This document shows, piece after piece, positions 1 to 8,894 of a DNA stretch of 64,000 nucleotides. Within the stretch, counting starts at the first letter, position 1. Each line of letters opens with the position of its first letter. The notes beneath the pieces were generated by a model. That model was given only the letters and a program-made list of their open reading frames with translations. It was not told where the DNA came from and searched no databases. Source of the DNA: JABDGZ01 sp964483785 (GTDB taxonomy: Bacteria; Omnitrophota; Gorgyraeia; Zapsychrales; Fredricksoniimonadaceae); assembly GCA_964483785.1 (NCBI GenBank), contig CAZACW010000004.1, positions 1 through 64,000 of the forward strand. The letters are read 5' to 3'. A program made the translations under genes and the position numbers.

Positions 1-155
1 TTATACGCAGGGCTTAACGCGACCATGGTCCCGGGTGCCGGCAAAACAAATTCCCTGCCTGAAGGCGAGGCAAGCTGGCCCTGGGCCGCGGGCAAAGGGC
101 CTGCAACATCCAGGGTAAAAGCCAATATTATGAAAATGACCGTCTTATTCCTCAT
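1..155 (-). CDS. Secreted protein with PAPGTMV motif, N-terminal fragment
   Basis: The reading frame starts at the ATG complementary to 153-155 and runs off the left edge, so only 51 residues are visible. They begin MRNKTVIFIILAFTL, a clear signal peptide ending near Ala24. The mature start contains FVLPAPGTMVALSP. From memory this motif recurs in a large secreted protein family of Omnitrophota with no known function. The Shine-Dalgarno sequence GGAGG (complement of 171-175) lies inside one arm of a palindromic repeat. The MFS gene at 277-1695 lies upstream on the same strand, so the two may be co-transcribed. The role of the protein is unknown. Confidence 0.6.
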   Translation of the reverse strand, partial: MRNKTVIFIILAFTLDVAGPLPAAQGQLASPSGREFVLPAPGTMVALSPAY

Positions 156-169
156 ACGAAAATAATATT

Positions 170-198
170 ACCTCCACAACCCCGGGGGTTGTGGAGGT
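170..198. repeat. Palindromic repeat, copy R1 (single unit)
   Basis: A perfect palindrome with 14-bp arms around one central G: ACCTCCACAACCCC, G, then its reverse complement. The core ACAACCCC/GGGGTTGT is shared with copies near 7374, 21157, 29342, 30245 and 36114. It lies 15 nt upstream of the ATG of the partial gene at 1-155 and contains that gene's only visible ribosome-binding site (GGAGG). Confidence 0.9.
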
Positions 199-276
199 CA
201 TCCGTCCAGTTTTTGATATATAGACAAAGGATAACCTATTTAGAGAAATTTGGCCAATTTTTCAAGGAGGATGGTT

Positions 277-1695
277 TTAAGTCTTGCCGCGGCGCTCTTC
301 GAGCTGTTTGCGGATGGCGTAGGCCTTGTCTTCCGTAACCTCGAAGCGCATGATGACGAAGATGGCGATGATGGAGGCGATGATGGGGATGCCGACGTCG
401 CAGAGCCTCATGTAAAACAAAGTATGCGATGTTTGATGGCCGCCGAGCTTCACATCAAAGCCCGTGGCATTCAGCAAAAAGCCGGAACACAGCGAAGCCA
501 GGGCCTGGCCCAGCTTGATCATCCACCAATAAATGGCGCCGAAGGTCCCTTCCCGGCGGGTGCCGGTTTCCAGTTCATCCAAATCGCAGACATCCGCCAG
601 CATGGAGCTGATGATGGTAAAAACCGAGCCCAGGCCAAAAGCAATGAAAGGCTGGGCGATCAACAGCAGATAAGGATGCTGAGGATTATACCCCACCCAT
701 TTCAGGGCGTAACCGACAATCGATAAAGGGATGGCGATCAAAAACGCATTGCGCTTGCCGATCTTGGTGGTGATCCAGGTGATGAGGGCAATGGCGCCGG
801 ACATGCATAAGGCGCTGAACATTCCGTTAAAGCCAAGCAGGATGCCGCCCTTGCCGTAATCCCCCCCGTAATCATAAAAGAAAATGACATACGAAGTAAA
901 GGCAGATGCCAGCATGAAGCCGTTGAAGATCAAAAAGGTCACCAGACAAAGTTTGATGTACGGCCGGTTTTTCAAGGCGATGAAACAGCCGTTAAAGAAA
1001 TCCAATATCACATGTTTCTTTTGGGGCTTGGGCAGGTCGGCAAAATATTCTTTATTGAAGATGGCCGGAAGAATGCCGCCCAGGGCCAAAAAGACCCCGA
1101 CGATGACGGCCAAAATCCGCACGCCGTGGACAAGGTCCTTGTTGGTGTACATGAAGGTAAATAACCACGGGGCCACGAACCATGCAATCTGCGCCACGGC
1201 ATTGCCTGTCCCCTGCAGGCGGGTGCGCTCGTGATAATCCGGGGTCATTTCAAAACCCAAGGCGATCCAGGGGATGGAATAGAACGCGAAGGCAACGACA
1301 AAAAGGCATTGGATCCCCAAAAAATACCAGAAATAATACATCTCGCTCTGGCCTTTATACAGCTGGAACATCAAGGCGAATAAAATCCCTGAAAAAAGCG
1401 CCCCGAAAAAAATAAATGGACGGCGGCGGCCGTACCTGGTGCGGGTATTGTCCGAGGTGTAACCGATCAGCGGATCGGTGAAAGCATCGAGGAGCCGGGG
1501 GATGGTGCCGACGAGCCCCACCAGGGCCGGGTTCATCCCCAAACCAAGATTTAAGACCAAGACCATGGCGGTGATGGCGGCCGCCTGGGTCTGGTTGACC
1601 AATGCTCCGATGGCGTACACGCCTTTTTGAAAAATGGAAATACGGTCAGCGCGGGCTGTGATATGGCGGGACGAATTCTCCATCACTGAATCCAT
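277..1695 (-). CDS. MFS sugar:cation symporter, GPH family (MelB-like)
   Basis: A 472-residue integral membrane protein with about twelve hydrophobic segments. It is predicted to import a glycoside, or an oligosaccharide derived from one, with a coupling cation. The family signature lies near residues 69-90: DAFTDPLIGYTSD followed by NTRTRYGRRRP, the charged loop typical of the glycoside-pentoside-hexuronide group (MFS_2). The start at 1695 is preceded by GGAG 8 nt upstream. It lies 74 nt downstream of the GH94-like phosphorylase on the same strand. This suggests uptake of a disaccharide that is then split phosphorolytically inside the cell. The substrate cannot be read from the sequence. Confidence 0.85.
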   Translation of the reverse strand: MDSVMENSSRHITARADRISIFQKGVYAIGALVNQTQAAAITAMVLVLNLGLGMNPALVGLVGTIPRLLDAFTDPLIGYTSDNTRTRYGRRRPFIFFGALFSGILFALMFQLYKGQSEMYYFWYFLGIQCLFVVAFAFYSIPWIALGFEMTPDYHERTRLQGTGNAVAQIAWFVAPWLFTFMYTNKDLVHGVRILAVIVGVFLALGGILPAIFNKEYFADLPKPQKKHVILDFFNGCFIALKNRPYIKLCLVTFLIFNGFMLASAFTSYVIFFYDYGGDYGKGGILLGFNGMFSALCMSGAIALITWITTKIGKRNAFLIAIPLSIVGYALKWVGYNPQHPYLLLIAQPFIAFGLGSVFTIISSMLADVCDLDELETGTRREGTFGAIYWWMIKLGQALASLCSGFLLNATGFDVKLGGHQTSHTLFYMRLCDVGIPIIASIIAIFVIMRFEVTEDKAYAIRKQLEERRGKT

Positions 1696-1769
1696 GCACT
1701 TTTCTCCGCAGAAAGGAATTTACAAATTTCGGCATTATAACAAAGCCCTGCACGATATACAATGCCTAT

Positions 1770-4475
1770 TTATCTGCCGAGCAAGACAAGGATGGGCCCG
1801 CCCTTGGGGAGGGATGATCTCTGAATAAGGGCCTGGCCGGGGGTCAGAAGCTGATGGGGCCATGGCTTTCCATCGACGGAAATGCCCTTGATCGCGTATT
1901 GCCCCGCGTCCAATCGGGAAGGATTATGGTAGGTGATGTCCAGGCGCCTGCCCGCGAATTGGCAGATCACCGCAGCATGGCCTTTGGCATTGAATTCCTC
2001 CTTGACCAATTGCGGGCTTAAAATCAAATCCCCGCGATGGCCGCGCACGCCAAAGACATGGATGAGCTTGGTCAAAACCAGCCAGCTCGCCGAGCCCGTG
2101 AGATAATGGTACATGCCCCGGCCTTCGGCATCAAAATATTCGGGGATGCCGGGATAAATCTTGCTGCGCGCCCCGTCCACAGCCATGCGGTATATGGATT
2201 GCAGGACGCGATAGCCGGCGCGGGCAAAGCCGCGCTGATACAGGGCCGCGGCGTACATCACGTTCATATGGCTGAAAAAAGCGCCGTTTTCCTTGGTGCC
2301 GTAGGCAAAACCAAAGGCCCGTCCCAACTCCAAATAATGGTCAAGGCCGAAATCCGTGTTCAAGCGAAAGCCTCCCAGCTTTTTGTCCTTTAAAAACTCA
2401 TCCGCGCTGAGAATGATCTGTTCGACCTCTTCAGGGGAGGCCATGCCGCTCATAATCGCAAAGACCTGGCCGGTCAAGGTCATGCGCACCCTGCCCTCGA
2501 TCAGGCCCTCGACGCGCCTGGCCTCATTATCATAATATCCGTTGTACCACGCGTACTTTTTTCCCTTATGCTCGAGCTGGATTTTCTCGTGCTGGCGCAG
2601 ATGGGAAAAGATCCAATGCCCCTTGGTCCTAAGATCATGCACCAGGTCCTTGACCGCGACCTCGACGGTCTCGCCGCTGATCACCGGCTCGACATGATGG
2701 AAATATTTTCCAAACAGATGGTTGCGCTTGGCCTTGGGATCATCGTAATGGATCTGATCGCCCAGGGTATCGAGCAGGATCAAAAGCTCGCGCAAGAACC
2801 TGAACTTTTCAATGCCCCTGGCCCTGGCCAGGTCTTCCACCAGATCCGCCAGGCTCAATAAATTGCCGGCATAAAACGACGTGAACGCCGCGGACTCGCC
2901 CTTCTCATGGGCCATGTCTAAGCCGTCGTTCCAGTCCGCGCTTTCCAAGCGGATGATATTATGCTCCCCCACGTTGAAAAACTGGGTCAAATGGGTCACC
3001 AGCAGATGTTCGAGAATACTGCCCTCGTAAATATGCCCTTTTTTGTCCAGCAATTTATGCCCGTACTGGGTGACCCAGCCGATGTCTTTTTCGTGCGTGC
3101 GGGAAAGCTGGGGGTCGCGGAAATAATGCTGCTTATGCAAAAGAATGTCATAGTCCCCGCTTTGGTCAATATATAGCAGTATGGTCAGCAAAGGCCAGGC
3201 CCCATGGTCCATCCACACGCGGGTGATGGCGTTGCGGTCCGCTAAAAATTCGCCTGGCCCGGAGCCGATGATCGTGGCATTGCTGCCGTCGATGCGGATG
3301 CCCGCGCAATTATTGATCAAATGCGGGCGCACATGATTGGGCTCGATGAGGATAAGCGAAAGCAAATCCTGCCAGATGTCCCTCCAGCCGCGGCCGCCCT
3401 TGCCGTAATCATGGTCCGGCAAAAAAGAACAGCCGAAGATGCGCCGCAAGACGGGCTGCAGCGTCACCCATTTCATCCAGGCATTGTAATGGCCGTCCTT
3501 CAGGTCAAAGCTGATGGAAGATATTTTTTGGGACCAGAATTTTTGGTTGACTTCCAAGGCGTGAGCATATTTTTCATCGGTATTGAACCTGTCGAAAATT
3601 TCCCTGGTCTGGGCCTCATCTGCGGCGCAACCGACGGCCACGATATAGGAAAGCTCCTGCCCCGGCTTAAGGTCAGCTTCCTTAAAGCGCAGGGCGCCGA
3701 CCGCTTCCTTGCCGTTTAGCGCCTCGGCCTTAAGCAGACCCGGCTCGAAATTTTCATAAACGGCCTGGGGCCTGAGCATCGATCCCTGCTCGCCGTAAAA
3801 ACTCTCCGCCGTCGGGAAACTGCCTGCCGGCGCCGCCGGTCCAGGGCCTGTCCCGTACACGAAATAAACCATCCGGCTTTTTTTATGGCCTTCCTCATTG
3901 AAGGCCATGGTGGTTGAGAGCAAAACGCCCTGCTTGACCTGCCTGGGCCTGTTCAAGAGGGACGTGACATGCTCATGATCATGTTTATTGGCCAGCGACC
4001 GGCCGAACAGGGCGATGGCCGCGGTTGGCGTCAACCGGATGCTTTTTTTGGAAATATTTTTGATTGTCACGCGCATCAATTCAACCGGCTCGCCGCTCAC
4101 CGGCACAAAATTGACCGCGCTGATTTCGATCCCGGCCTTGCTGTGCCTCTGCACCAGTTTGTGCCACAAAGGGCCGACCACGACCGATGCCTCTTCTGCC
4201 GCGGATTCCTGAAACAAACTGATCACTTCACGGCCCGGGAGGCAGACAAAAAATGCGCGGCCGGGATAACGCAGGTCTTCCCTGGAAACGGGTTTGGTGA
4301 GGTAATGGAATTTGTCGATTTTAATGTCGCCGCTTAAAAAAGGGGAAATGGCGGACTTGATGCCGAGACTATCCGGGGCGCACAACGGCGCGTAGATGGT
4401 CTTGATGCCGGCCGCCTGCTTGGAGCTAAAACTCACGCCATCGGGTAAGAATGTAAAAAACGGTTCAGCAGGCAT
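1770..4475 (-). CDS. GH94-like disaccharide phosphorylase (cellobiose phosphorylase family)
   Basis: A 901-residue cytoplasmic protein without a signal peptide. It has an N-terminal beta-sandwich region, a linker and a large (alpha/alpha)6 catalytic region. Recognisable blocks are GKGGRGWRDIWQDLL (about 358-372) and SADWNDGLD (about 512-520). The DWND block matches the site of the general-acid aspartate in GH94 enzymes, which split beta-linked disaccharides with phosphate to give glucose 1-phosphate. GH149 and GH161 phosphorylases share related blocks, so family and linkage remain open. It sits just upstream of the GPH transporter and just downstream of two PilZ genes. No clear Shine-Dalgarno sequence precedes the ATG at 4475. 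Confidence 0.75.
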   Translation of the reverse strand: MPAEPFFTFLPDGVSFSSKQAAGIKTIYAPLCAPDSLGIKSAISPFLSGDIKIDKFHYLTKPVSREDLRYPGRAFFVCLPGREVISLFQESAAEEASVVVGPLWHKLVQRHSKAGIEISAVNFVPVSGEPVELMRVTIKNISKKSIRLTPTAAIALFGRSLANKHDHEHVTSLLNRPRQVKQGVLLSTTMAFNEEGHKKSRMVYFVYGTGPGPAAPAGSFPTAESFYGEQGSMLRPQAVYENFEPGLLKAEALNGKEAVGALRFKEADLKPGQELSYIVAVGCAADEAQTREIFDRFNTDEKYAHALEVNQKFWSQKISSISFDLKDGHYNAWMKWVTLQPVLRRIFGCSFLPDHDYGKGGRGWRDIWQDLLSLILIEPNHVRPHLINNCAGIRIDGSNATIIGSGPGEFLADRNAITRVWMDHGAWPLLTILLYIDQSGDYDILLHKQHYFRDPQLSRTHEKDIGWVTQYGHKLLDKKGHIYEGSILEHLLVTHLTQFFNVGEHNIIRLESADWNDGLDMAHEKGESAAFTSFYAGNLLSLADLVEDLARARGIEKFRFLRELLILLDTLGDQIHYDDPKAKRNHLFGKYFHHVEPVISGETVEVAVKDLVHDLRTKGHWIFSHLRQHEKIQLEHKGKKYAWYNGYYDNEARRVEGLIEGRVRMTLTGQVFAIMSGMASPEEVEQIILSADEFLKDKKLGGFRLNTDFGLDHYLELGRAFGFAYGTKENGAFFSHMNVMYAAALYQRGFARAGYRVLQSIYRMAVDGARSKIYPGIPEYFDAEGRGMYHYLTGSASWLVLTKLIHVFGVRGHRGDLILSPQLVKEEFNAKGHAAVICQFAGRRLDITYHNPSRLDAGQYAIKGISVDGKPWPHQLLTPGQALIQRSSLPKGGPILVLLGR

Positions 4476-4491
4476 ACAGCGGGAAGGAATT

Positions 4492-4845
4492 TTATGTTAG
4501 ATGTCTTTCTTCGGTGAGTTTGAAAAGGCGCTGCATCTTGAATAGGTCCACGTCATGAAACTGAAGGCCCAGCTCCCACATGGATAAATTCGCCAGCTTG
4601 GCCCATACCACCCGGCCGCTGAGAATCATCGGTTCCTGGCCGTCCGGGAGTTCAACTTCGAGGGCAATCTGGTCATCCAGAAAAAAACGCTCCTTGGTCA
4701 GCAGGCGCACGCCCTGGGCCGAGGCATCGCGTAGAAAAACATCAGTCCCGTAATCCTCCCGGGCGTCCTTGAATTTGACCGGAAAACGGGCGGAAAAACG
4801 TTCAAATAATCTACGTTCTGGGTTTGTTTGAAGATAAGTTGGCAT
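4492..4845 (-). CDS. PilZ domain protein
   Basis: A 117-residue single-domain protein. The N-terminal arginine motif (ERRLFERFSARF, about residues 10-21) and DASAQGVRL (a D-x-S-x-x-G type motif, about 55-63) are the two parts of the cyclic-di-GMP binding site of PilZ domains. A C-terminal FKMQRLFKL helix follows. It overlaps the upstream PilZ gene by 35 nt in a different frame, so the two are probably translated together. A c-di-GMP receptor role is inferred from family knowledge; the effector it controls is unknown. Confidence 0.8.
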   Translation of the reverse strand: MPTYLQTNPERRLFERFSARFPVKFKDAREDYGTDVFLRDASAQGVRLLTKERFFLDDQIALEVELPDGQEPMILSGRVVWAKLANLSMWELGLQFHDVDLFKMQRLFKLTEERHLT

Positions 4846-5164
4846 TTATATATTTATCGAGACGGGTTTCTGAACCCGAAATGATCTCTGAAAACATCAT
4901 GCCAACACGGTATTGGCCGGACACACCCAATTTCCGGACCCATTTTACAACCCCAATGACCATAACGGGTTTGGTATCAGGCTTGAGGACTATTTCGAGG
5001 GCTATTTTTTGATTGATGGCAACAGGTTGGGAGGAAATCAAGCCGATCCCATGCTTGCTGATATCCATGGTCTTGGTCTGTTCAAATTCGGAACCATCCT
5101 TGCCATCCACAGGTACAAGGCAATTATAACGGACTTCAGACCTTTGGTTTACGGCCGCGCACAT
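4811..5164 (-). CDS. PilZ domain protein, upstream paralogue
   Basis: A 117-residue PilZ protein with NQRSEVRYNCLVPV (arginine motif) and MDISKHGIGL (D/N-x-S-x-x-G motif). The core beta-barrel ends in VVKWVRKL and YRVGMMF, as in typical PilZ domains. It is diverged from the following PilZ gene but of the same length, so the pair probably arose by duplication. It is the first gene of the minus-strand group PilZ-PilZ-phosphorylase-transporter. The roughly 200 nt upstream are AT-rich; no convincing promoter with standard spacing was found for this strand. Confidence 0.8.
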   Translation of the reverse strand: MCAAVNQRSEVRYNCLVPVDGKDGSEFEQTKTMDISKHGIGLISSQPVAINQKIALEIVLKPDTKPVMVIGVVKWVRKLGVSGQYRVGMMFSEIISGSETRLDKYINANLSSNKPRT

Positions 5165-5373
5165 AGGAAAAAAATCAGTTCTATTTCGGATATTTTGGGC
5201 TTGATGCGTGAAAACGCTTTCTTCAACTATAGTTTAAAACATATTTCCCAAAAAGCAAATGAATTGGAAAAATTTTTTTTGTTTTATAACCTGTTGGTGC
5301 CGTTCAACTAAAGTTAAAACCTTTCAGTTTAACGAAAAATTTATATTTAATTAAAATTTAGAGGTCATTTTGT

Positions 5374-5402
5374 TTGCTGGGGTTTTGGGCAAATGTTATA
5401 CT
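5374..5402 (+). promoter_or_regulatory. Predicted sigma70-type promoter
   Basis: TTGCTG (5374-5379), a 17-nt spacer and TATACT (5397-5402). The predicted start of transcription near 5409 is only about 4 nt before the ATG at 5413, and no Shine-Dalgarno sequence is visible. The message may be leaderless. Confidence 0.45.
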
Positions 5403-5412
5403 ATATCTTGGT

Positions 5413-5616
5413 ATGACGAAGAAATTGACAAACACGAAACCGGTCAAACAACTTTCCCTGGATGAATATGCCAAGGTCAAGGGAAAGCTGACCCAATCCA
5501 AATTGAAATTGAATTTCCCCTTGATCATCAAGTCCTGTTTTATTGTGCCCATAGTCTACGGCCTGTTTCTGGTGATCTATTACGTGGCCCATCTGCGCTT
5601 TTTGCCGGAACATTAA
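5413..5616 (+). CDS. Small membrane protein of unknown function
   Basis: A 67-residue protein starting MTKKLTNTKPVKQL, with a basic N-terminal half and one hydrophobic segment near the C-terminus (CFIVPIVYGLFLVIYYVAHL). An upstream in-frame TTG at 5374 would add 13 residues, but the predicted promoter overlaps that stretch, so ATG 5413 is preferred. Its TAA is directly followed by the ATG of the CvpA-like gene at 5617, which makes co-translation likely. I do not recognise a family. Confidence 0.6.
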   Translation: MTKKLTNTKPVKQLSLDEYAKVKGKLTQSKLKLNFPLIIKSCFIVPIVYGLFLVIYYVAHLRFLPEH

Positions 5617-6324
5617 ATGACCGTCACCGACTCGATCACCTTTATCTTGAGCTTCATTCTCATGCTGCGCGGGGCCTCACGCGGAGTTTTAAGGTCCCTG
5701 ACCGGCCCCTTCTCTATATTAATAGCCACCATCGTCAGCATCATCTATTTCCAAAAGACCCAGAACATGTTCATCAGCCTGATGATCGGTTTGATCGGCC
5801 CCCTGGTCCTGGGGATTTTCTTTAACATTCTGCTTAAAATAGGGGCCGCGGCCACCGGTGAGGTCAAGCATCCCACCATGCCCTCGCGCCTGGCCGGCGC
5901 CATGCTCACCTTGATCTGGGGCTGGGTCTTTATCATCTTCACCTTGATCCTGCTCATGGTGATCCCCGATGTCAGCGGCACCATGGCCGCGGTGCGCAAG
6001 GACGTGTCCAGGTCAATTTCGTTCAAGGTGGTCAAGCCCTTTGAAGACCGATTTTTTGCCTCCGCCCAAAAATACACCTCCGCCTCCTCCGGCGAATCAT
6101 CCGGCGCTGATGTCCGGGCCCTGGCCGAAGACCCGCGTTTCCAGCAGGTGCTTCAGGACCCAGAGATCAAAAAGGACATCGACGCCCATGATCTCGGCCG
6201 CCTGATGAGCAATCCCAAGATGATGGATTTGGTCAAACAGATCATGGCTGATCCTAAAACCATGAAAAAAGTCCTGGCCCTGTATCAAAGCCAAACCCAG
6301 GACCAATCCCCTAAAAATCCGTAA
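5617..6324 (+). CDS. CvpA-like membrane protein with STI1-like C-terminal tail
   Basis: A 235-residue protein. The first 125 residues contain about four hydrophobic segments with the small-residue-rich pattern of the CvpA/colicin V production family (FILMLRGASRGVLRSLTGP at the N-terminus). The soluble C-terminal part (about 165-228) has two helical repeats, EDPRFQQVLQDPEIKKDI and MSNPKMMDLVKQIMADP. They resemble STI1/heat-shock-chaperonin-binding repeats built on Asp-Pro or Asn-Pro turns. It directly follows the small membrane protein gene. Its 3' end overlaps the convergent radical SAM gene by 14 nt. A role in envelope function or colicin-like export is only a family-level guess. Confidence 0.65.
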   Translation: MTVTDSITFILSFILMLRGASRGVLRSLTGPFSILIATIVSIIYFQKTQNMFISLMIGLIGPLVLGIFFNILLKIGAAATGEVKHPTMPSRLAGAMLTLIWGWVFIIFTLILLMVIPDVSGTMAAVRKDVSRSISFKVVKPFEDRFFASAQKYTSASSGESSGADVRALAEDPRFQQVLQDPEIKKDIDAHDLGRLMSNPKMMDLVKQIMADPKTMKKVLALYQSQTQDQSPKNP

Positions 6325-7369
6325 AGGTCAGCTGTTTATCCTGCGCGTTGCGAAAATGCGCTGTGGAGAGGCGGGTCCTTCCCGTCGGAAAATGGGCCCG
6401 CTTACAGCCCATGTCAAAAAGGTCCCGGATCTGCTCGGCAAAAAGGCCCTGGCCGGACATGCGGGTGCCCCAGCCTGAATCGTAAAGGGCGCCGTTGCGC
6501 AGGGCGCGGATGCGGTTGAGGACCTTGTCCTTGCGCTCGGGAAAATACACGCTGAGCCACTGCTCGAAAATTTCTTTGTTCGCGTAAGGCAGGCGGATCA
6601 CCGTGTAGCCCGCGCCCCGGGCGCCGGCCTGCGCTGCTTTTTGAAGGATGGCGGGGATTTCGTAGTCGGTGAGCCCCGGGACGATGGGGGCGACATTGAC
6701 CGTCACCGGCACGCCGGCCTGGGCCAGGGCCTCCACGGCCCTCAGGCGGTTGTCCGGCGTCGAGGCCCGGGGCTCCATGACCCGGGCGATATGGGCATCC
6801 AAACTTGTGATGGAAACCGTCACGCAGGCGCCTTGATACTCTGCCATGGATTTTAAAAGATCAATGTCGCGCGTGACCAGCTTATTCTTGGTGATGATGC
6901 CGACGGGGTTCCTGAAATCCAGGAGCACCGCGAGGCATTGGCGGGTGATCTGGAATTTGCGCTCAAAGGGCTGGTAGCAGTCGGTGACCCCGCTCATCAC
7001 GATGACCTGCGGTTTCCATTTGGGATGGGCCAGTTCTTGGCGCAAAAGCGAGGCGGCCTCGGTTTTGACAAAGATGATGGACTCAAAATCCTGGCCTGAA
7101 GATAAACCGAAATACTCGTGGGTGGGCCTGGCGTAGCAATACACACAGCCGTGCTCGCAGCCGCGGTAGGGGTTGAGGCTGCATTCAAAGCCGATGTCCG
7201 GGCTGTCATTGTAGCTGATGATGGACTTTGAGCTGTCCTTGTAAAATTCCGTCTTGGGCGAAGGGTATTCCTCGTCGGGCAAATCCTCGTCCCGCTCAAA
7301 GGCGATTTTCTCGAAGCGGTTGACCGGATTGCCCTGCGCGCCTCTGGCTGGAAGTTCCTTTTCAGGCAT
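6311..7369 (-). CDS. PA0069-family radical SAM protein (SplB-related)
   Basis: A 352-residue radical SAM enzyme. The cluster motif CEHGCVYCYARP (C-x3-C-x2-C) binds the 4Fe-4S cluster; before it lies NPYRGC, typical of the PA0069/SplB-related group. An open frame continues 13 codons further upstream, but those codons fall in a palindromic repeat, so the ATG at 7369 (MPEKELPARG) is chosen. The repeat ends 4 nt before this ATG, leaving little room for a ribosome-binding site. The family is widespread and its reaction is not established. It is the last gene after mnmE on this strand and overlaps the CvpA-like gene tail to tail. Confidence 0.85.
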   Translation of the reverse strand: MPEKELPARGAQGNPVNRFEKIAFERDEDLPDEEYPSPKTEFYKDSSKSIISYNDSPDIGFECSLNPYRGCEHGCVYCYARPTHEYFGLSSGQDFESIIFVKTEAASLLRQELAHPKWKPQVIVMSGVTDCYQPFERKFQITRQCLAVLLDFRNPVGIITKNKLVTRDIDLLKSMAEYQGACVTVSITSLDAHIARVMEPRASTPDNRLRAVEALAQAGVPVTVNVAPIVPGLTDYEIPAILQKAAQAGARGAGYTVIRLPYANKEIFEQWLSVYFPERKDKVLNRIRALRNGALYDSGWGTRMSGQGLFAEQIRDLFDMGCKRAHFPTGRTRLSTAHFRNAQDKQLTFTDF

Positions 7370-7373
7370 ATTG

Positions 7374-7425
7374 CCACAACCCCGGAGGTTGTGATGGTTG
7401 ACCATCACAACCTCCGGGGTTGTGG
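7374..7425. repeat. Palindromic repeat, copy R2 (inverted dimer)
   Basis: Two repeat units face each other and form a perfect 25-bp stem (7374-7398 with 7401-7425) around a 2-nt centre. Each unit alone carries ACAACCCCGGAGGTTGT or its complement, an imperfect palindrome, so perfect pairing occurs only across the dimer. It lies between mnmE and the radical SAM gene at 6311-7369. Confidence 0.9.
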
Positions 7426-7462
7426 TGGTTCAATCACACATTAACTGTTCATCATTAATGAA

Positions 7463-8860
7463 TTACTTGCCGATGCAGAATTCTGAAAAAATACGCTCTA
7501 ACAGGTCTTCATCGATATTGCGGCCGGTGATGGCATCCAGCTGATTCACCGCGGCCTTGATCTCCTCGCAGATAAATTCCAGCGAAGCCCCTTCCTGCAT
7601 CAGGCGCAAGGCCCCTGATAAATTTTCCCGCGCCTCTTCCAAGGCCTTGATGTGCCGGATATTACTCAGCCAAAGGCCGTCTGTTTCCAAATCCTTGTCC
7701 ATACGGATCATTTCAATGATCTTACCCTCCAGCTGCGCGATAGAGGCCGGATCCAGCGCCGAGACCTTGATCACCTGCTTAAAGCCAAAGATCTTTTCAG
7801 CCGCTGTCATATCCAATTTAAGGGGCAGATCCATTTTATTGACCACAGCCAAGACCTTGGAGGATTTCAGCTGTTCCATCAAGAGCGTATCCTGCGCTTC
7901 CAAGGGACGGCTGTGGTCTAAGACCAAGAGCGCCAAATCCGCACCCTTAATAAAAAGACGGCTGCGCGCGACCGCTTCCTGTTCAATCAAATCGCGCGGC
8001 TCCAATATCCCCGCGGTATCGACGAGCGCCAGGGGAATGCCGCTCAATTGCGCCTGTTCCTCAAGCACATCGCGGGTGGTGCCGGCAATGGGCGTTACAA
8101 TGGCGCGCTGCTCTTTGAGCAGGGCATTCCATAAGGATGATTTGCCGACGTTGGGCTTGCCGCAGAGCACAATGCGCATGCCTTCTTTTAAAATGCGGCC
8201 GCCGCGGGATGATTCCAAGAGTTCGGCCACAGCTTGCTGCTGAAGGCCAAGGCCCTGCCCCAGGTCCTGGCGGCCCTGGGATTCAATGCCGTCTTCCGGA
8301 AAATTGATCAAGGCCTCGGCCGCGGTATAAAGTCTCAACAGCTCTTCCCTGATGGCCTTCAATCGCAGGGACAAGGCCCCTTCTAACTGATGCTGGCTTT
8401 GGCGCAGGAATTGCCCGGTCTTGGCCTGGATGATGTCGATCACGGCCTCGGCCTGGGTCAGGTCCATGCGGCCGTTAAGATACGCCCTCTTGGTAAATTC
8501 TCCCGGCTCTGCCAGCCTGGCCCCGGCATTCAGGAGAGCCTGCAGGATGGCTGTCAAGACCGTCATGCCGCCGTGGCCGCTGATTTCAACTGTATCTTCT
8601 GCGGTATAGCTGTTGGGCGATCGCATCACTGTGACCAACACTTCATCGACGACAGCGCCGTTTGGCGCATCCAGGACCTTGCCGTAATGCACGGTATGGG
8701 ATTTGCACTCCGCCAAAGTCAAAAGACCCTTGAGACGCACAATGGCCTGCGCGATCTGGAAAGCCTGTTGTCCGCTCAAGCGCACAATGCCAATGGCCCC
8801 CTGACCCGCGGGGGTGGCTATGGCTGCTATCGTATCTTCCAAACCTTTATATTGATACAT
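7463..8860 (-). CDS. mnmE: tRNA uridine-5-carboxymethylaminomethyl modification GTPase MnmE
   Basis: About 465 residues, the usual family length. An N-terminal tetrahydrofolate-binding domain starts at DTIAAIATPAGQGAIGIVRLSG. A GTPase domain is inserted in a helical domain: G1 GKPNVGKSS, G2 region GTTRD, G3 DTAG, G4 NKMD. The protein ends in FCIGK, the C-[IL]-G-K signature with the catalytic cysteine. With MnmG it modifies U34 of certain tRNAs. ATG 8860 is chosen; an in-frame TTG two codons upstream (8866) is possible. It lies 28-34 nt after folC in the minus-strand series. Confidence 0.97.
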   Translation of the reverse strand: MYQYKGLEDTIAAIATPAGQGAIGIVRLSGQQAFQIAQAIVRLKGLLTLAECKSHTVHYGKVLDAPNGAVVDEVLVTVMRSPNSYTAEDTVEISGHGGMTVLTAILQALLNAGARLAEPGEFTKRAYLNGRMDLTQAEAVIDIIQAKTGQFLRQSQHQLEGALSLRLKAIREELLRLYTAAEALINFPEDGIESQGRQDLGQGLGLQQQAVAELLESSRGGRILKEGMRIVLCGKPNVGKSSLWNALLKEQRAIVTPIAGTTRDVLEEQAQLSGIPLALVDTAGILEPRDLIEQEAVARSRLFIKGADLALLVLDHSRPLEAQDTLLMEQLKSSKVLAVVNKMDLPLKLDMTAAEKIFGFKQVIKVSALDPASIAQLEGKIIEMIRMDKDLETDGLWLSNIRHIKALEEARENLSGALRLMQEGASLEFICEEIKAAVNQLDAITGRNIDEDLLERIFSEFCIGK

Positions 8861-8894
8861 ATCCAATAATGCCGTGCCGCGCGCTCACCCTCGA

